Below are positions 16,339 to 25,371 of a stretch of 64,000 nt of DNA, one piece after another (position 1 is the first letter of the stretch; the number at the start of each line of letters is the position of its first letter). Position numbers and translations under genes: made by a program. Origin of the DNA: Thermodesulfovibrio thiophilus DSM 17215 (GTDB lineage Bacteria; Nitrospirota; Thermodesulfovibrionia; Thermodesulfovibrionales; Thermodesulfovibrionaceae); NCBI RefSeq assembly GCF_000423865.1, contig NZ_AUIU01000014.1:62001-126000 (forward strand). Direction: 5' to 3'. Under the pieces are notes generated by a model. The model had not been told where the DNA came from and ran no database searches. It saw only the letters and a program-made list of their open reading frames with translations.

Positions 16339-17151
16339 ATGAAAAGAAGAGATGCTTTAAAAATTTTTGGTGGTATGTTAGGTGGTAGTTTACTTTTAAC
16401 AGGTAGTAGCTGGATAGCTGGTAATTTGAATGCTTCACAAACAAACAATATCCCTCCTCTACCCTGGAATTACAAATCTCTTGATTCTAAAAAAGTAGCT
16501 GAAAGAGCTTATTCAGGCTTTTACAAAGGCAGATGTTGCTATGGAGCATTTGACGGCATTATTGGATGCCTTCAAGATGAAGTTGGATTCCCATTTACAG
16601 GAATTCCAACAGAATTATTTGTATTTGGTAGAAGTGGAATAGCAGAAACTGGATCAACATGTGGAGCTTTGATTGGAGCATCTGCTGCTATTTTCCTTCT
16701 AACAGGTGGAATAGATAAGGAAAAACAGGACAGAGCATATAAGCTCATTCAGGATTTATTCCGTTTCTATGAACAGGAAGCACTCCCTAAATACATTCCA
16801 GAAAAACCGAAACTAAATGCTGAAATCAAAGCAACAGTAGCTACCTCACCTATATGTCATATCTCAGTTTCAAGATGGTGTGCACAGACTAAATTTAAAG
16901 CAGCATCAAAAGAAAGAGACGAAAGATGTGCAAGAATTACAGCAGATTGTGCGCTTTATGCTATTAAATTATTAGAAGCTGAATACAAAGGCACCTTCAA
17001 AGGAGCTTATCCTCTTAAAGCCCAAACGAAAACATGCATGAACTGCCATGAGAAAAAAGATGCTCTTAACAATACAAAAGGAAACATGGAATGTGGTACA
17101 TGTCATTTTGATGGAAGAATTAACAAAGTTACAAAACATCCTCCATATTAA
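16339..17151 (+). CDS. Split-Soret-type dihaem cytochrome c, Tat-exported
   Basis: The 270-residue protein starts with a twin-arginine signal (KRRDALKIF plus hydrophobic stretch). The N-terminal part is a C_GCAxxG_C_C-type domain (CCYGAFDG, GSTCGALIGASAA, SPICHISVSRWC) and the C-terminus has two haem c sites, CMNCH and CGTCH. This matches split-Soret cytochrome c known from Desulfovibrio, a periplasmic electron carrier whose role is unsettled. The GGAGG Shine-Dalgarno sequence is seven bases upstream, but the IS110 element immediately before it separates the gene from its sigma-54 promoter. Confidence 0.85.
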   Translation: MKRRDALKIFGGMLGGSLLLTGSSWIAGNLNASQTNNIPPLPWNYKSLDSKKVAERAYSGFYKGRCCYGAFDGIIGCLQDEVGFPFTGIPTELFVFGRSGIAETGSTCGALIGASAAIFLLTGGIDKEKQDRAYKLIQDLFRFYEQEALPKYIPEKPKLNAEIKATVATSPICHISVSRWCAQTKFKAASKERDERCARITADCALYAIKLLEAEYKGTFKGAYPLKAQTKTCMNCHEKKDALNNTKGNMECGTCHFDGRINKVTKHPPY

Positions 17152-17166
17152 AATAAAATTAAAATA

Positions 17167-17190
17167 AAGGGGGCTTTATGCCCCCTTGTT
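17167..17190 (+). terminator. Rho-independent terminator of the cytochrome gene
   Basis: AAGGGGGC, loop TTTAT, GCCCCCTT form a perfect 8-bp stem followed by TTGTT, 15 bases after the stop codon. Confidence 0.85.
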
Positions 17191-17255
17191 CTTATAAATA
17201 TAAATAAGACTTCTCTTAATTAAAAATTCGGAGTTATTATTAAAGTTCGCTCTTT

Positions 17256-18104
17256 TTAAGAAAATTCCTGTAAAATTTCTGAAATGTTCAGATTAAATTT
17301 CTGTTTTACAAGTGAACAATCTTTAATTACAGGAAATTGCTCTTCAAAAATTGGACGTTCTGTTTTGTATATGACTCCTAGTGGAATTTTATCACCCCAT
17401 TCAAGAGATTTTTTAAAAGCAACTTCTCTGTCAGTAGGATTATAGTTTTCATCAAGTTTATATACTCTTTGTTTATACCAATCAAAAGTATTTATTTTAT
17501 TAAAACTAACACATGGCTGAAGAATATCAATTAGAGTAAATCCTTTATGATTTACAGCTTCCTTAATTAGAGTTTTAAGATGTTCTATATCACCTGCAAA
17601 TCCTCTTGCTACAAAGCTACAATTTAAAGCAACTGCCAATGCAATGGAATTAAACTGTTCCGAGAATACTCCAAATGGCTGAGTTTTAGTTACCATTCCC
17701 TTCATTGTTGTTGGAGATGCCTGCCCTTTTGTAAGTCCATAAATCTGATTGTCATGAACAAAAAGCTTTATGTCAAGATTTCGTCTTATTGCATGGACTA
17801 AATGATTTCCTCCTTCACCGTAACAGTCTCCATCTCCAGCAACTGCAAATACTTTTAGTTTATGGTTGGCAAGCTTAATTCCTGTTGCAACTGGAAGTGT
17901 TCTACCGTGCAGTCCATTAAAAGTGTTACATCTTGTATAATGAGGAAACTTTCCTGCCTGTCCAATTCCTGATACAATAAGAAATTCATGAGGTTCTATG
18001 GAAAGTTCAACCATTGCTTCATTGAAAGCTTTAAGAATTAAAAAATTACCACAGCCAGGACACCAGGCGGGTATCCTGCCTTTATAGTCCTCTAACGTTG
18101 GCAT
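17256..18104 (-). CDS. korB: 2-oxoacid:ferredoxin oxidoreductase beta subunit
   Basis: The 282-residue TPP-binding subunit has the N-terminal cluster motif PAWCPGCGNF, then GKFPHYTRCNTFNGLHGR, and the TPP site GDGDCYGEGGNH...DNQIYGLTKGQASPTT. It partners the gamma-alpha fusion protein encoded just upstream (23-nt overlap). This two-subunit type includes enzymes acting on pyruvate or 2-oxoglutarate; substrate preference is not readable. Its C-terminus (after about residue 200) is the usual variable tail. Confidence 0.93.
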   Translation of the reverse strand: MPTLEDYKGRIPAWCPGCGNFLILKAFNEAMVELSIEPHEFLIVSGIGQAGKFPHYTRCNTFNGLHGRTLPVATGIKLANHKLKVFAVAGDGDCYGEGGNHLVHAIRRNLDIKLFVHDNQIYGLTKGQASPTTMKGMVTKTQPFGVFSEQFNSIALAVALNCSFVARGFAGDIEHLKTLIKEAVNHKGFTLIDILQPCVSFNKINTFDWYKQRVYKLDENYNPTDREVAFKKSLEWGDKIPLGVIYKTERPIFEEQFPVIKDCSLVKQKFNLNISEILQEFS

Positions 18105-19803
18105 ATACTCTCTCCTTTAGTTCTTCTATAGTAAAAGGTCTGCCATCAAATCGATTTATGTATCTGTCCATTTGTAATCCTGTCTCAGCCCTTAATAGAC
18201 TAGCAAACTGACTTGTGGCATTCTGTTCAATATTGATTTTCAACTCTACAGTGCTCAATAAATTTAACCAGTTACCTTCTTCAGGTAATGGATAAATCTC
18301 ACTGAAATGAAGCATCGCTATCTTATATTGATCAGCAAGTTCGTCAATCACTTCTTTTACAACCCCAAACATAGAACCCCAGCAAATCAGAATTATATTA
18401 GGATTGGTGTTTCCATAAAGAAATGGAGGTTCAATCTCTTTTCGTATAATAGGCATCTTTTTAAATAATCTTTTTTCAACCATTTTAATCCTTGTTAAAG
18501 CATCCTCAATAATATGACCTTCCTCATCATGTTCATCACTATCTGTAACAACAAGATGTTTCGATTCACCAGGAACAGCAAATGGTGATATCCCAGATTC
18601 AGTAAAGGCATGTCTTTTATATTCATCAATTTTACCACTTTGTTCTTCTCTGATTCTGTAATCAACAAGTTTCAATCTTTTTAAATCAAATTCTTCAAAA
18701 CTCCACTGAGAGTCTGCAAGATACTGGTCTGTAAGAATTATTGCTGTTATTTGATATTTCTCAGCCAGATCAAACGCTTTATTGGTAAGATAAAATGCCT
18801 GTTCAGGTGTGCCAGGAGCAAATATTACTCTTGGAAACTCTCCATGTCCTGCATAAAGTGCAAATAGAAGGTCTGCCTGTTCTGTTCTTGTTGGAAGTCC
18901 TGTTGCAGGTCCAGGTCTCTGGGCAAGTGCTATAACAAGAGGTGTTTCAGTCATTCCGGCAAGAGATATTCCTTCAACCATAAGTGCGAAACCACCTCCA
19001 GAAGTTCCTGTCATTGCTCTTACCCCTGCGAAAGACGCACCAATAGCCATATTGATGGCTGCTATTTCATCTTCAGCCTGTTCAACAATAATTCCAGCGT
19101 CTTTTGCCTTATCGGCCACATAATTCATTATTCCAGTTGAAGGTGTCATTGGATAAGCAGAGTAAAATTTTAATCCCGAAGCAATAGCACCAACTCCTAT
19201 TGCTTCATTGCCTGATATAAGCATTTTAGGTTTGTTATATGAAGAAATCATAAATGAACACCGAAGGCATTTTTCTTTTGCATATTCATAACCAGCACGA
19301 GCAGACTTGATATTTGCCTCTACAACAGAGTCTCCTTTTTTCGTAAAAGCCTTCTGTATTGTTTTATACATGATATCAGGTTGCATTCCGAGCATTCCAA
19401 GAACCGCTCCAACAGCAACAATGTTTGCCATTATTTTGCTTCCTCCATTACTCTGAGCGAGATCAAGCAAAGGCACATTAAGAAAGTTTGGCCTGTCAGA
19501 TGTCTGCTTGAGCATATCTGAATCATAAAGAACATGTCCATCAGAAGAAAGCTCATTTTCATAAAGAGTGATGCTTTCTTTATCAAGAGCAACAAGAATA
19601 TTTACTACACTTCTTGAAGCAGTAACTGGTTTATCTGAAATTCTTATTTGATAAAAATTATGCCCTCCCCTGATCCTTGACTCGTAGTCCTGATGGGTAA
19701 AAACATGATACCCTGCTTTTGCAAATATACTGGATAGGGTCTCCCCAATTGTCTGGATTCCCTGTCCGGCTTCTCCACCAATTTTTATTGTATAATCCAT
19801 CAT
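18082..19803 (-). CDS. korA: 2-oxoacid:ferredoxin oxidoreductase alpha subunit (gamma-alpha fusion)
   Basis: The 573-residue protein joins a gamma domain (GGEAGQGIQTIG...SRIRGGHNF, residues about 1-175) to an alpha domain (LISGNEAIGVGAIASGLKFYSAYPMTPSTG, then EDEIAAINMAIGASFAG and TGTSGGGFALM). It forms the substrate/CoA face of the enzyme with the beta subunit. Two ATG codons stand in tandem at the start; the first overlaps the stop of the DsrC-like gene as ATGA, so the two are tightly coupled. No ferredoxin-domain subunit is encoded nearby. Confidence 0.93.
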   Translation of the reverse strand: MMDYTIKIGGEAGQGIQTIGETLSSIFAKAGYHVFTHQDYESRIRGGHNFYQIRISDKPVTASRSVVNILVALDKESITLYENELSSDGHVLYDSDMLKQTSDRPNFLNVPLLDLAQSNGGSKIMANIVAVGAVLGMLGMQPDIMYKTIQKAFTKKGDSVVEANIKSARAGYEYAKEKCLRCSFMISSYNKPKMLISGNEAIGVGAIASGLKFYSAYPMTPSTGIMNYVADKAKDAGIIVEQAEDEIAAINMAIGASFAGVRAMTGTSGGGFALMVEGISLAGMTETPLVIALAQRPGPATGLPTRTEQADLLFALYAGHGEFPRVIFAPGTPEQAFYLTNKAFDLAEKYQITAIILTDQYLADSQWSFEEFDLKRLKLVDYRIREEQSGKIDEYKRHAFTESGISPFAVPGESKHLVVTDSDEHDEEGHIIEDALTRIKMVEKRLFKKMPIIRKEIEPPFLYGNTNPNIILICWGSMFGVVKEVIDELADQYKIAMLHFSEIYPLPEEGNWLNLLSTVELKINIEQNATSQFASLLRAETGLQMDRYINRFDGRPFTIEELKERVYANVRGL

Positions 19804-20426
19804 GTTGGAGTTACCCCGTACTTAACAATATTAATTAGTGTCTCATCTGGTTTTGGAAGTCCTGCAAGCTTCCACGCAACAAGAGGATCCATAAAATATT
19901 CAGCCATGCACTCATTTGGTTGCTTGACATTTTTACATACTGCATTAAGAACTGGAAAAAAGTTGTAATTTTTGTAGTAATCTCTTATAAACTTCAAAAT
20001 ATCAAGTTGTTGATTTGTTAGCTTCCCAAATCCTTCTCTTTCAGCAAGTACCTGAGCAACTTCTTCATTCCAGTCATCAAAGTTAATAAGATAACCGTCT
20101 TTGTCAACACTGATCCTTATTTCTTTATACTTAACCACAGTGATAGATTCTGGCAGTTTTACTTTTTCAAGTTTTGATCTGTCTTCAAAGTTTCTAATAA
20201 ACTGACCCACCTGAACTCCAAGATAAACACACTTTACATTGTTCATGCAGTCATCAGCATCCTGTCTATCAAGATAGGTAATTAGTTCCTGGCTTTCCTT
20301 TTGAAATTTAATAACATAAGCATTTTTCTCCGCACTAAAATAAATCGTAACCGTTATAGAATTATTTTTAATCTCAGGATACATTTCAATAAGTTTATTT
20401 TTTAAATCTTCAATTGTATAAGCCAT
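19800..20426 (-). CDS. DsrC/TusE-like protein with N-terminal extension, lacking redox cysteines
   Basis: Residues about 101-194 follow the DsrC/TusE fold pattern (VDKDGYLINFDDWNEEVAQVLAEREG, LDILKFIRDYYKNY, LAGLPKP). DsrC has a cysteine before KIAGLPKP and another as the penultimate residue; here the first position is W185 and the second falls in PKPDET, so both are missing. The first 100 residues are an extra domain I do not recognise, with CMNNVKC at 60-66. It lies between superoxide dismutase (11 bases upstream) and korA (4-nt overlap). A regulatory or scaffold role is more likely than sulfur relay. AGGAGAT precedes the start. Confidence 0.7.
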   Translation of the reverse strand: MAYTIEDLKNKLIEMYPEIKNNSITVTIYFSAEKNAYVIKFQKESQELITYLDRQDADDCMNNVKCVYLGVQVGQFIRNFEDRSKLEKVKLPESITVVKYKEIRISVDKDGYLINFDDWNEEVAQVLAEREGFGKLTNQQLDILKFIRDYYKNYNFFPVLNAVCKNVKQPNECMAEYFMDPLVAWKLAGLPKPDETLINIVKYGVTPT

Positions 20427-20437
20427 ATCCGGATCTC

Positions 20438-21016
20438 CTATTTTGTTCTTTTTTCTACTTCTGACCAGTTAATATTTTTAAAAAATGCCTCGATATAATC
20501 AGCTCGTTTAAGTCCATAGTCAATCATAAAGGCATGTTCAAATACGTCCATAACAAGAAGTGGATTACAACCTGAAGGATGTCCTGTATCATGTTCATTA
20601 ATCCAGAAATTAATTAACTTTTTAGAAATAATATCCTGATAAAGTATAACCCAACCAATTCCACGCATTGTTCCTGTTGTCTTGAAATCCTTAAGCCAGT
20701 TTTCAAAACTACCAAAGCTTTCATTGATAAGGGTTTCAAGCTTACTTCCTTTAGGAAAAACACCATTACCGCCAAGATTTTCAAAGTAGTATTCATGAAG
20801 TCTAGCCCCATTCCACTCCCATCCAAGCCTTCTTTTAAGTTCAGCATACTCTGGAGTTCCTGTTTTACCGTCTTTGAGCATTATTTCAAGAGTTTCTAAA
20901 ACTTTATTTGTGTTCGTGACATAGCCCTGATACAGTGTAAAATGGTTTTTAAGAAGTGCATCGCTAAAACCCTGCATGCCTATAAGTTTTGAATAATCTT
21001 TAACCTCATAAGCCAT
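20438..21016 (-). CDS. Fe/Mn-family superoxide dismutase
   Basis: The 192-residue protein has the four metal ligands of the Fe/Mn SOD family: H25, H74 (LHEYYFENLGG), D157 and H161 (DVFEHAF). The usual DxWEH motif has phenylalanine in place of tryptophan, so it is a divergent member. The enzyme removes superoxide in the cytoplasm. It is the first gene of an operon with the DsrC-like protein and an oxygen-sensitive 2-oxoacid:ferredoxin oxidoreductase, which suggests protection of that enzyme. AGGAGG lies seven bases before the start. Confidence 0.9.
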   Translation of the reverse strand: MAYEVKDYSKLIGMQGFSDALLKNHFTLYQGYVTNTNKVLETLEIMLKDGKTGTPEYAELKRRLGWEWNGARLHEYYFENLGGNGVFPKGSKLETLINESFGSFENWLKDFKTTGTMRGIGWVILYQDIISKKLINFWINEHDTGHPSGCNPLLVMDVFEHAFMIDYGLKRADYIEAFFKNINWSEVEKRTK

Positions 21017-21077
21017 ATTGACCTCCTACTTAATTTAGATTATTTATTAAATACTATACAAATAAAAATTTAAGTTG

Positions 21078-21683
21078 TCAACTTTTTAATTTTTTTGTAA
21101 TCTCTGTTAGCCTTCTACCAAAAGCCTTACATATATTTGCTTCATTGTCATCAATTTCTCTTTTATTTTCAGCCTCTGCTACATGCCCTGGACCATAAGG
21201 AGAACCACCGCCTTTTGTAAGATAAAGGTCAGGTACAGAATAGGGAACCCCAACAATAACAAAACCGAGATGTAGTAGTACAGTCATGAATGTAAGAATA
21301 GTGGTTTCCTGTCCACCATGCATTGTTCCTGTTGAAACAAAAACTCCTGCAGGTTTTCCTTCAAATATTTTCTGTATCCATAGTGGTCCAAGCTGATCAA
21401 TAACATTTTTAAGTTGTGCAGATACATTGCCAAATCTTGTAGGAGTACCGAAAGCATATCCATCAGCACTTTTAAAATCATCAATTGTTATAACAGGAAC
21501 GTCTTTTTGTATATCTCGACCAGCTTGCATATCAGGTCTCGAATTTATAATGTGATCCGGTATAAGTTCAGGACATCTTCTTATGATAGGTTCTCCACCT
21601 GATTCTTTAACCCCTTCCGCAATTAACTTTGCCATCTTATAGGTATTACCGAATGTACTGTAATAAACAATCAATATTTTCAT
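21078..21683 (-). CDS. wrbA: NAD(P)H:quinone oxidoreductase WrbA
   Basis: The 201-residue flavodoxin-like protein has the FMN phosphate loop YYSTFGNTYKMA, then GTPTRFGNVSAQLK and the WrbA signature STGTMHGGQETT. WrbA reduces quinones by two electrons and so limits semiquinone and superoxide formation, which fits its place next to the sod operon. GAGGGGAT precedes the start. It is divergent from the hydrogenase operon, 102 bases away. Confidence 0.93.
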   Translation of the reverse strand: MKILIVYYSTFGNTYKMAKLIAEGVKESGGEPIIRRCPELIPDHIINSRPDMQAGRDIQKDVPVITIDDFKSADGYAFGTPTRFGNVSAQLKNVIDQLGPLWIQKIFEGKPAGVFVSTGTMHGGQETTILTFMTVLLHLGFVIVGVPYSVPDLYLTKGGGSPYGPGHVAEAENKREIDDNEANICKAFGRRLTEITKKLKS

Positions 21684-21750
21684 GGTTATCCCCTCAAAAG
21701 TTTTTTTAATTATAACAAAAAGATATTATTTTAATATTAATAATTATTAT

Positions 21751-21779
21751 TTGAACTTTTTTAATCTTTTAGTTTAAAT
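21751..21779 (+). promoter_or_regulatory. Promoter of the hydrogenase operon, probably leaderless
   Basis: TTGAAC (21751-21756) and TTAAAT (21774-21779) are 17 bases apart, and the -10 box ends six bases before the ATG at 21786. No Shine-Dalgarno sequence is present. Confidence 0.55.
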
Positions 21780-21785
21780 TTAAAC

Positions 21786-23426
21786 ATGAAAAATTTTAAA
21801 GAAACATTAATTTATATAAGCAGTAACATTGAAACAATTGATGAAAAAAATATTGTTATTCGTACAGAACCATCTCAAATAAAAGAAGTTGCAAAACTGC
21901 TTGAAATACAGGGAGCAAGATTTATCCATCTTACTGCAATTGATTTCATAAGTCAGAAAAATAAAATCGAGCTTAATTATTTTTTTTCCATTTTACAGGA
22001 TAATTTAAATATTATAGTAAAAGTTGAAATTGATCCATTAACTCCTTCAATCTCTTCAGTTTCTGAAATAACGCCAGCAGTAATCTGGTCTGAAAGAGAA
22101 TGTAATGATCTTTTTGGAATTAAGTTTGAAGGGCATCCTGATCCTAGAAGGTTAGTGCTTTCTGACGACTGGCCAGAAGGAATTCATCCATTAAGAAAAA
22201 ATTTTCAATATAATATCAGTCCTCCTGAAGTAAAACAGCCAGTTGCACTCAAAAAACCAGAAGAAGGAAAAACAGTTATACCTATTGGTCCATTTTATCC
22301 ATCTCTTGAAGAGCCTGCATATTTCAGGCTTATTGTTGATGGAGAAGAAATTGTTGATTTTGACTACAGAGGATTTTATGTTCATAGAGGGATTGAAAAA
22401 CTTGCTGAAAGTGCACTAAATTATCAACAGATTCCATTTCTTGCAGAAAGAATCTGTGGTATATGTGGCTTTGTTCACTCCTGCGCATACTGTCAGGCAG
22501 TTGAAAAAGCCGGTGGTATAGAAATTCCAGTAAGAGCAAAATTTATACGTAGCATGTTTCTTGAACTTGAGAGACTTCATAGTCATCTTTTATGGATTGG
22601 ACTCGCGGCTCATATTGTAGGGTTTGATACACTCTTTATGCAGGCATGGAGAATTCGTGAACCGGTTATGTATTTGTGTGAAATGATTACTGGTAATAGA
22701 AAAACATATGGAATAAATATTGTTGGAGGAGTGACAATCAATGTACTTCCTCAACATCTAAAAGATATGGAAGGAATCATTTCTCAGATAGAAAAGGAAG
22801 TGATACAGTTAAGAGAAATTATTCTTGATGATGAAGTTATACAGTTAAGGTTTAAAAATGTTGGGGTTTTAACACAGAATGATGCAAAAAAATATTGTGT
22901 ATGCGGTCCTGTTGCAAGAGCTTCTGGAGTAAATATTGATATGAGAATTAACTTTCCTTATGCTGCATATCCTATGTTAAGTTTTAGAGTTCCATTGAAT
23001 AAATCAGGAGATGTATGGGCAAGAACAATTATCAGACTGGAAGAAATTTTAATATCAATAAGTATTCTCAAACAGATTATTGAAAATATTCCTGAGGGTC
23101 CTACATCAATAAAGATTTCAAAAATTGAGCCCTGGAAAGAAGCAATATCCTACATAGAAGCACCAAGAGGACAACTTTTTCACTACGTTATGACAGGTCC
23201 TGATGGAAGACCATATCGATGGAGTGTACGTGCTCCATCATATCAGAACTATCAAGCTCTGTCAATTATGCTTAAAGGTGCCTCAATAGCTGATGCTCCT
23301 TTAATAATTGGCAGTATTGATCCATGTTTTTCCTGCACAGAAAGATATGAGGCTATTGATATAAGGAAAAAGATTCCCAGAGTCTATTCTGTTGAGGAAC
23401 TCAAAAGATGTTTAAAAGCAAGATAA
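21786..23426 (+). CDS. hyfG: Group 4 [NiFe] hydrogenase large subunit (NuoC-NuoD fusion type)
   Basis: The 546-residue protein joins a 30-kDa NuoC-like domain (about 1-150) to the catalytic 49-kDa-like subunit. Both nickel-iron cysteine pairs are present: C224/C227 in RICGICGFVHS and C514/C517 in DPCFSCTER. That marks a true hydrogenase rather than complex I. A C-terminal tail of about 29 residues follows, consistent with cleavage by the protease encoded at the end of the operon. It is the first gene of an eight-subunit Hyf-type set. Confidence 0.93.
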   Translation: MKNFKETLIYISSNIETIDEKNIVIRTEPSQIKEVAKLLEIQGARFIHLTAIDFISQKNKIELNYFFSILQDNLNIIVKVEIDPLTPSISSVSEITPAVIWSERECNDLFGIKFEGHPDPRRLVLSDDWPEGIHPLRKNFQYNISPPEVKQPVALKKPEEGKTVIPIGPFYPSLEEPAYFRLIVDGEEIVDFDYRGFYVHRGIEKLAESALNYQQIPFLAERICGICGFVHSCAYCQAVEKAGGIEIPVRAKFIRSMFLELERLHSHLLWIGLAAHIVGFDTLFMQAWRIREPVMYLCEMITGNRKTYGINIVGGVTINVLPQHLKDMEGIISQIEKEVIQLREIILDDEVIQLRFKNVGVLTQNDAKKYCVCGPVARASGVNIDMRINFPYAAYPMLSFRVPLNKSGDVWARTIIRLEEILISISILKQIIENIPEGPTSIKISKIEPWKEAISYIEAPRGQLFHYVMTGPDGRPYRWSVRAPSYQNYQALSIMLKGASIADAPLIIGSIDPCFSCTERYEAIDIRKKIPRVYSVEELKRCLKAR

Positions 23427-23914
23427 AAGCCCTGCTACTTTCATCAAGACAAAAAAAAATAACCAGACCCTACCCTTTTGTTCCTGTTACTCCACCTGAA
23501 AACTTAAGAGGAAGGCTTGAGGTGGATGCAAATAAATGCATAGGATGTGGAAGTTGTGTAAGAACATGTCCATCAAGATTGATTAAAATTGAAAATACGG
23601 AAGATGAAAGAACAGTGATGTTTACTGCTGGCAGATGTATATACTGTGGAAGATGCGCACAATCATGTCCAGAAAAAGCAATACATATAACCCATGAGTT
23701 TGAACTTGCAACTGACAATAAAAAGGACCTTGAGATTATAATTAAAATAAAAATGGTTCAATGTACAGTTTGTGGTAAACCTTTTACATCTTTAAATATG
23801 TTAAATAAGCAAATTGAAAGGTTAAAGGACAAAACAGAAGAGGATATTAATAAGCTTAAAATCTGTCCTGAATGCAAAAGAAAGATGCAAACAGGAGGAG
23901 GTTCTCCCTCTTGA
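23408..23914 (+). CDS. hyfH: Hydrogenase ferredoxin-type subunit (HyfH/HycF)
   Basis: The 168-residue protein has two classical 4Fe-4S motifs, CIGCGSCVRTCP and CIYCGRCAQSCP, that connect the small subunit to an electron donor or acceptor. The C-terminal third has two further CxxC pairs (CTVCGKPF and CPECKRKM) resembling a zinc ribbon or rubredoxin-like site, as in some HycF/HyfH proteins. It overlaps the large-subunit gene by 19 nt and the next start by 4 nt. Confidence 0.9.
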   Translation: MFKSKIKALLLSSRQKKITRPYPFVPVTPPENLRGRLEVDANKCIGCGSCVRTCPSRLIKIENTEDERTVMFTAGRCIYCGRCAQSCPEKAIHITHEFELATDNKKDLEIIIKIKMVQCTVCGKPFTSLNMLNKQIERLKDKTEEDINKLKICPECKRKMQTGGGSPS

Positions 23915-25371
23915 ATTTTCTAATTTTAGCATTAATTACTCCATTTATTGGATGCGGTCTGGCATATATATTCAGAGGGAGATTATCAGGAATTATCGCT
24001 TCTATAATAGCCCTTATTACAGTTATATTCAGCATTTTCAGTTTATATGAAATCTCTTTTTCAAAAATCATGATTTCTTATGATGTTTCACTGTTTAAAT
24101 GGTTAAATACAGAGTCAATTTTTGGACTTCTCTGTGACCCGTTAACCTCAATCATGCTCATTCTTATAACTGTTGTAGGCTTTTTTGTAATTTTTTACTC
24201 TCTTGGATACATGTCTCCTTTGAATGCTGATCATGCTTTTTATCAACCCTATGGAAGTTACTATTTTCTTATGCTTCTTTTTATTGGTGCCATGATAGGA
24301 ATTGTTACAGCTAATAATTTTTTGCAGGTATTTTTTTTCTGGGAGATAACAACACTCTGTTCATGGGCATTAATTTCATATACAAAGGATAAAAAAGCTT
24401 CATTTTCTGGTCTTAAAGCATTTATTATGACTCATATTGGTGGCTTATGTTTTCTTGTTGCATTAGCAATTATGTACACCCAACTACAATCATTTGATTT
24501 TTCCTGTCTTGATTTATTATCCACAAATTCTAAATTTATTGTTTTTACACTTTTATTTTTTGCAGCATCTGCCAAATCAGCTCAGATACCTCTCTTTACA
24601 TGGCTTCCAGATGCAATGGTTGCACCAACACCAGTAAGTGCCTATCTTCATGCAGCTGCAATGGTTAAAGCAGGAGTTTATTTAATGGCTAGAACTTATA
24701 TCTCAAATGCAACATTATCGGGAAATCCTGCATTCTTAATGGGAACAATTGCTATCTTAACAATGATTGTTTCAGTAATTTTATATTATTTTCAGGATGA
24801 TTTAAAAAAATTGCTTGCCTACTCAACTATAGGACATCTTGGATATATTCTATTTGGTGTTTCACTTGGAATGCTTGGCTCAAAAACAGGAGGCATGGGT
24901 GGAGTTTTTCATATAATAAATCATGGATTTGCAAAGGGACTTCTTTTCCTTTCAGTGGGTGCAATTGCTTATGCAACAGGTTCAAAAAGTATCAAAGAAC
25001 TTAAGGGAGTTTCAAAAAAGTTCCCTCTTTTTACTGCATGTTTTCTTGCTGGAATGTTTGCTATAGTCGGAGTTCCTCCATTTTCAGGATTCTGGAGTAA
25101 GTTTATGATTTTTACAGGAGCTTTTGAGCTTAAAAATAGCATTACTAATACTTTTGGTTTACTTGCAATCTTTGAAAGCATTCTTGCTTTTTGCTGGTAT
25201 ATTTTTGTCGGACACAGGGTTTTCTTTGGAGAAGCATCAGAAAAAGTTATTAAGGCTAATAATAATATTCCATTCTCTATGAATGTTAGTTTAATCTGCC
25301 TTTTAATTCTGAGTGTTATATCACCGCTAATTGGATATCCATTTGTGAAAGCTTTATTTGGAGGATATTGA
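23911..25371 (+). CDS. hyfD: Hydrogenase membrane subunit, antiporter-like (HyfD type)
   Basis: The 486-residue, roughly 14-helix protein belongs to the NuoL/M/N-MrpA/D family. Conserved motifs include KSAQIPLFTWLPDAMVAPTPVSAYLHAAAMVKAG, with the lysine and histidines used for proton transfer. I choose the TTG at 23911, which overlaps the previous stop as TTGA and has GGAGGAGG nine bases upstream, rather than an ATG at 23872 that would add 13 charged residues. It is one of three antiporter-like subunits in the operon and the size matches HyfD. Confidence 0.87.
   Translation: MNFLILALITPFIGCGLAYIFRGRLSGIIASIIALITVIFSIFSLYEISFSKIMISYDVSLFKWLNTESIFGLLCDPLTSIMLILITVVGFFVIFYSLGYMSPLNADHAFYQPYGSYYFLMLLFIGAMIGIVTANNFLQVFFFWEITTLCSWALISYTKDKKASFSGLKAFIMTHIGGLCFLVALAIMYTQLQSFDFSCLDLLSTNSKFIVFTLLFFAASAKSAQIPLFTWLPDAMVAPTPVSAYLHAAAMVKAGVYLMARTYISNATLSGNPAFLMGTIAILTMIVSVILYYFQDDLKKLLAYSTIGHLGYILFGVSLGMLGSKTGGMGGVFHIINHGFAKGLLFLSVGAIAYATGSKSIKELKGVSKKFPLFTACFLAGMFAIVGVPPFSGFWSKFMIFTGAFELKNSITNTFGLLAIFESILAFCWYIFVGHRVFFGEASEKVIKANNNIPFSMNVSLICLLILSVISPLIGYPFVKALFGGY

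Noticed and set aside
23872-23910. Longer N-terminus for the HyfD-like subunit from an ATG.
   Set aside because: It adds a charged stretch before the first membrane helix; the TTG at 23911 has a strong SD and overlaps the previous stop.
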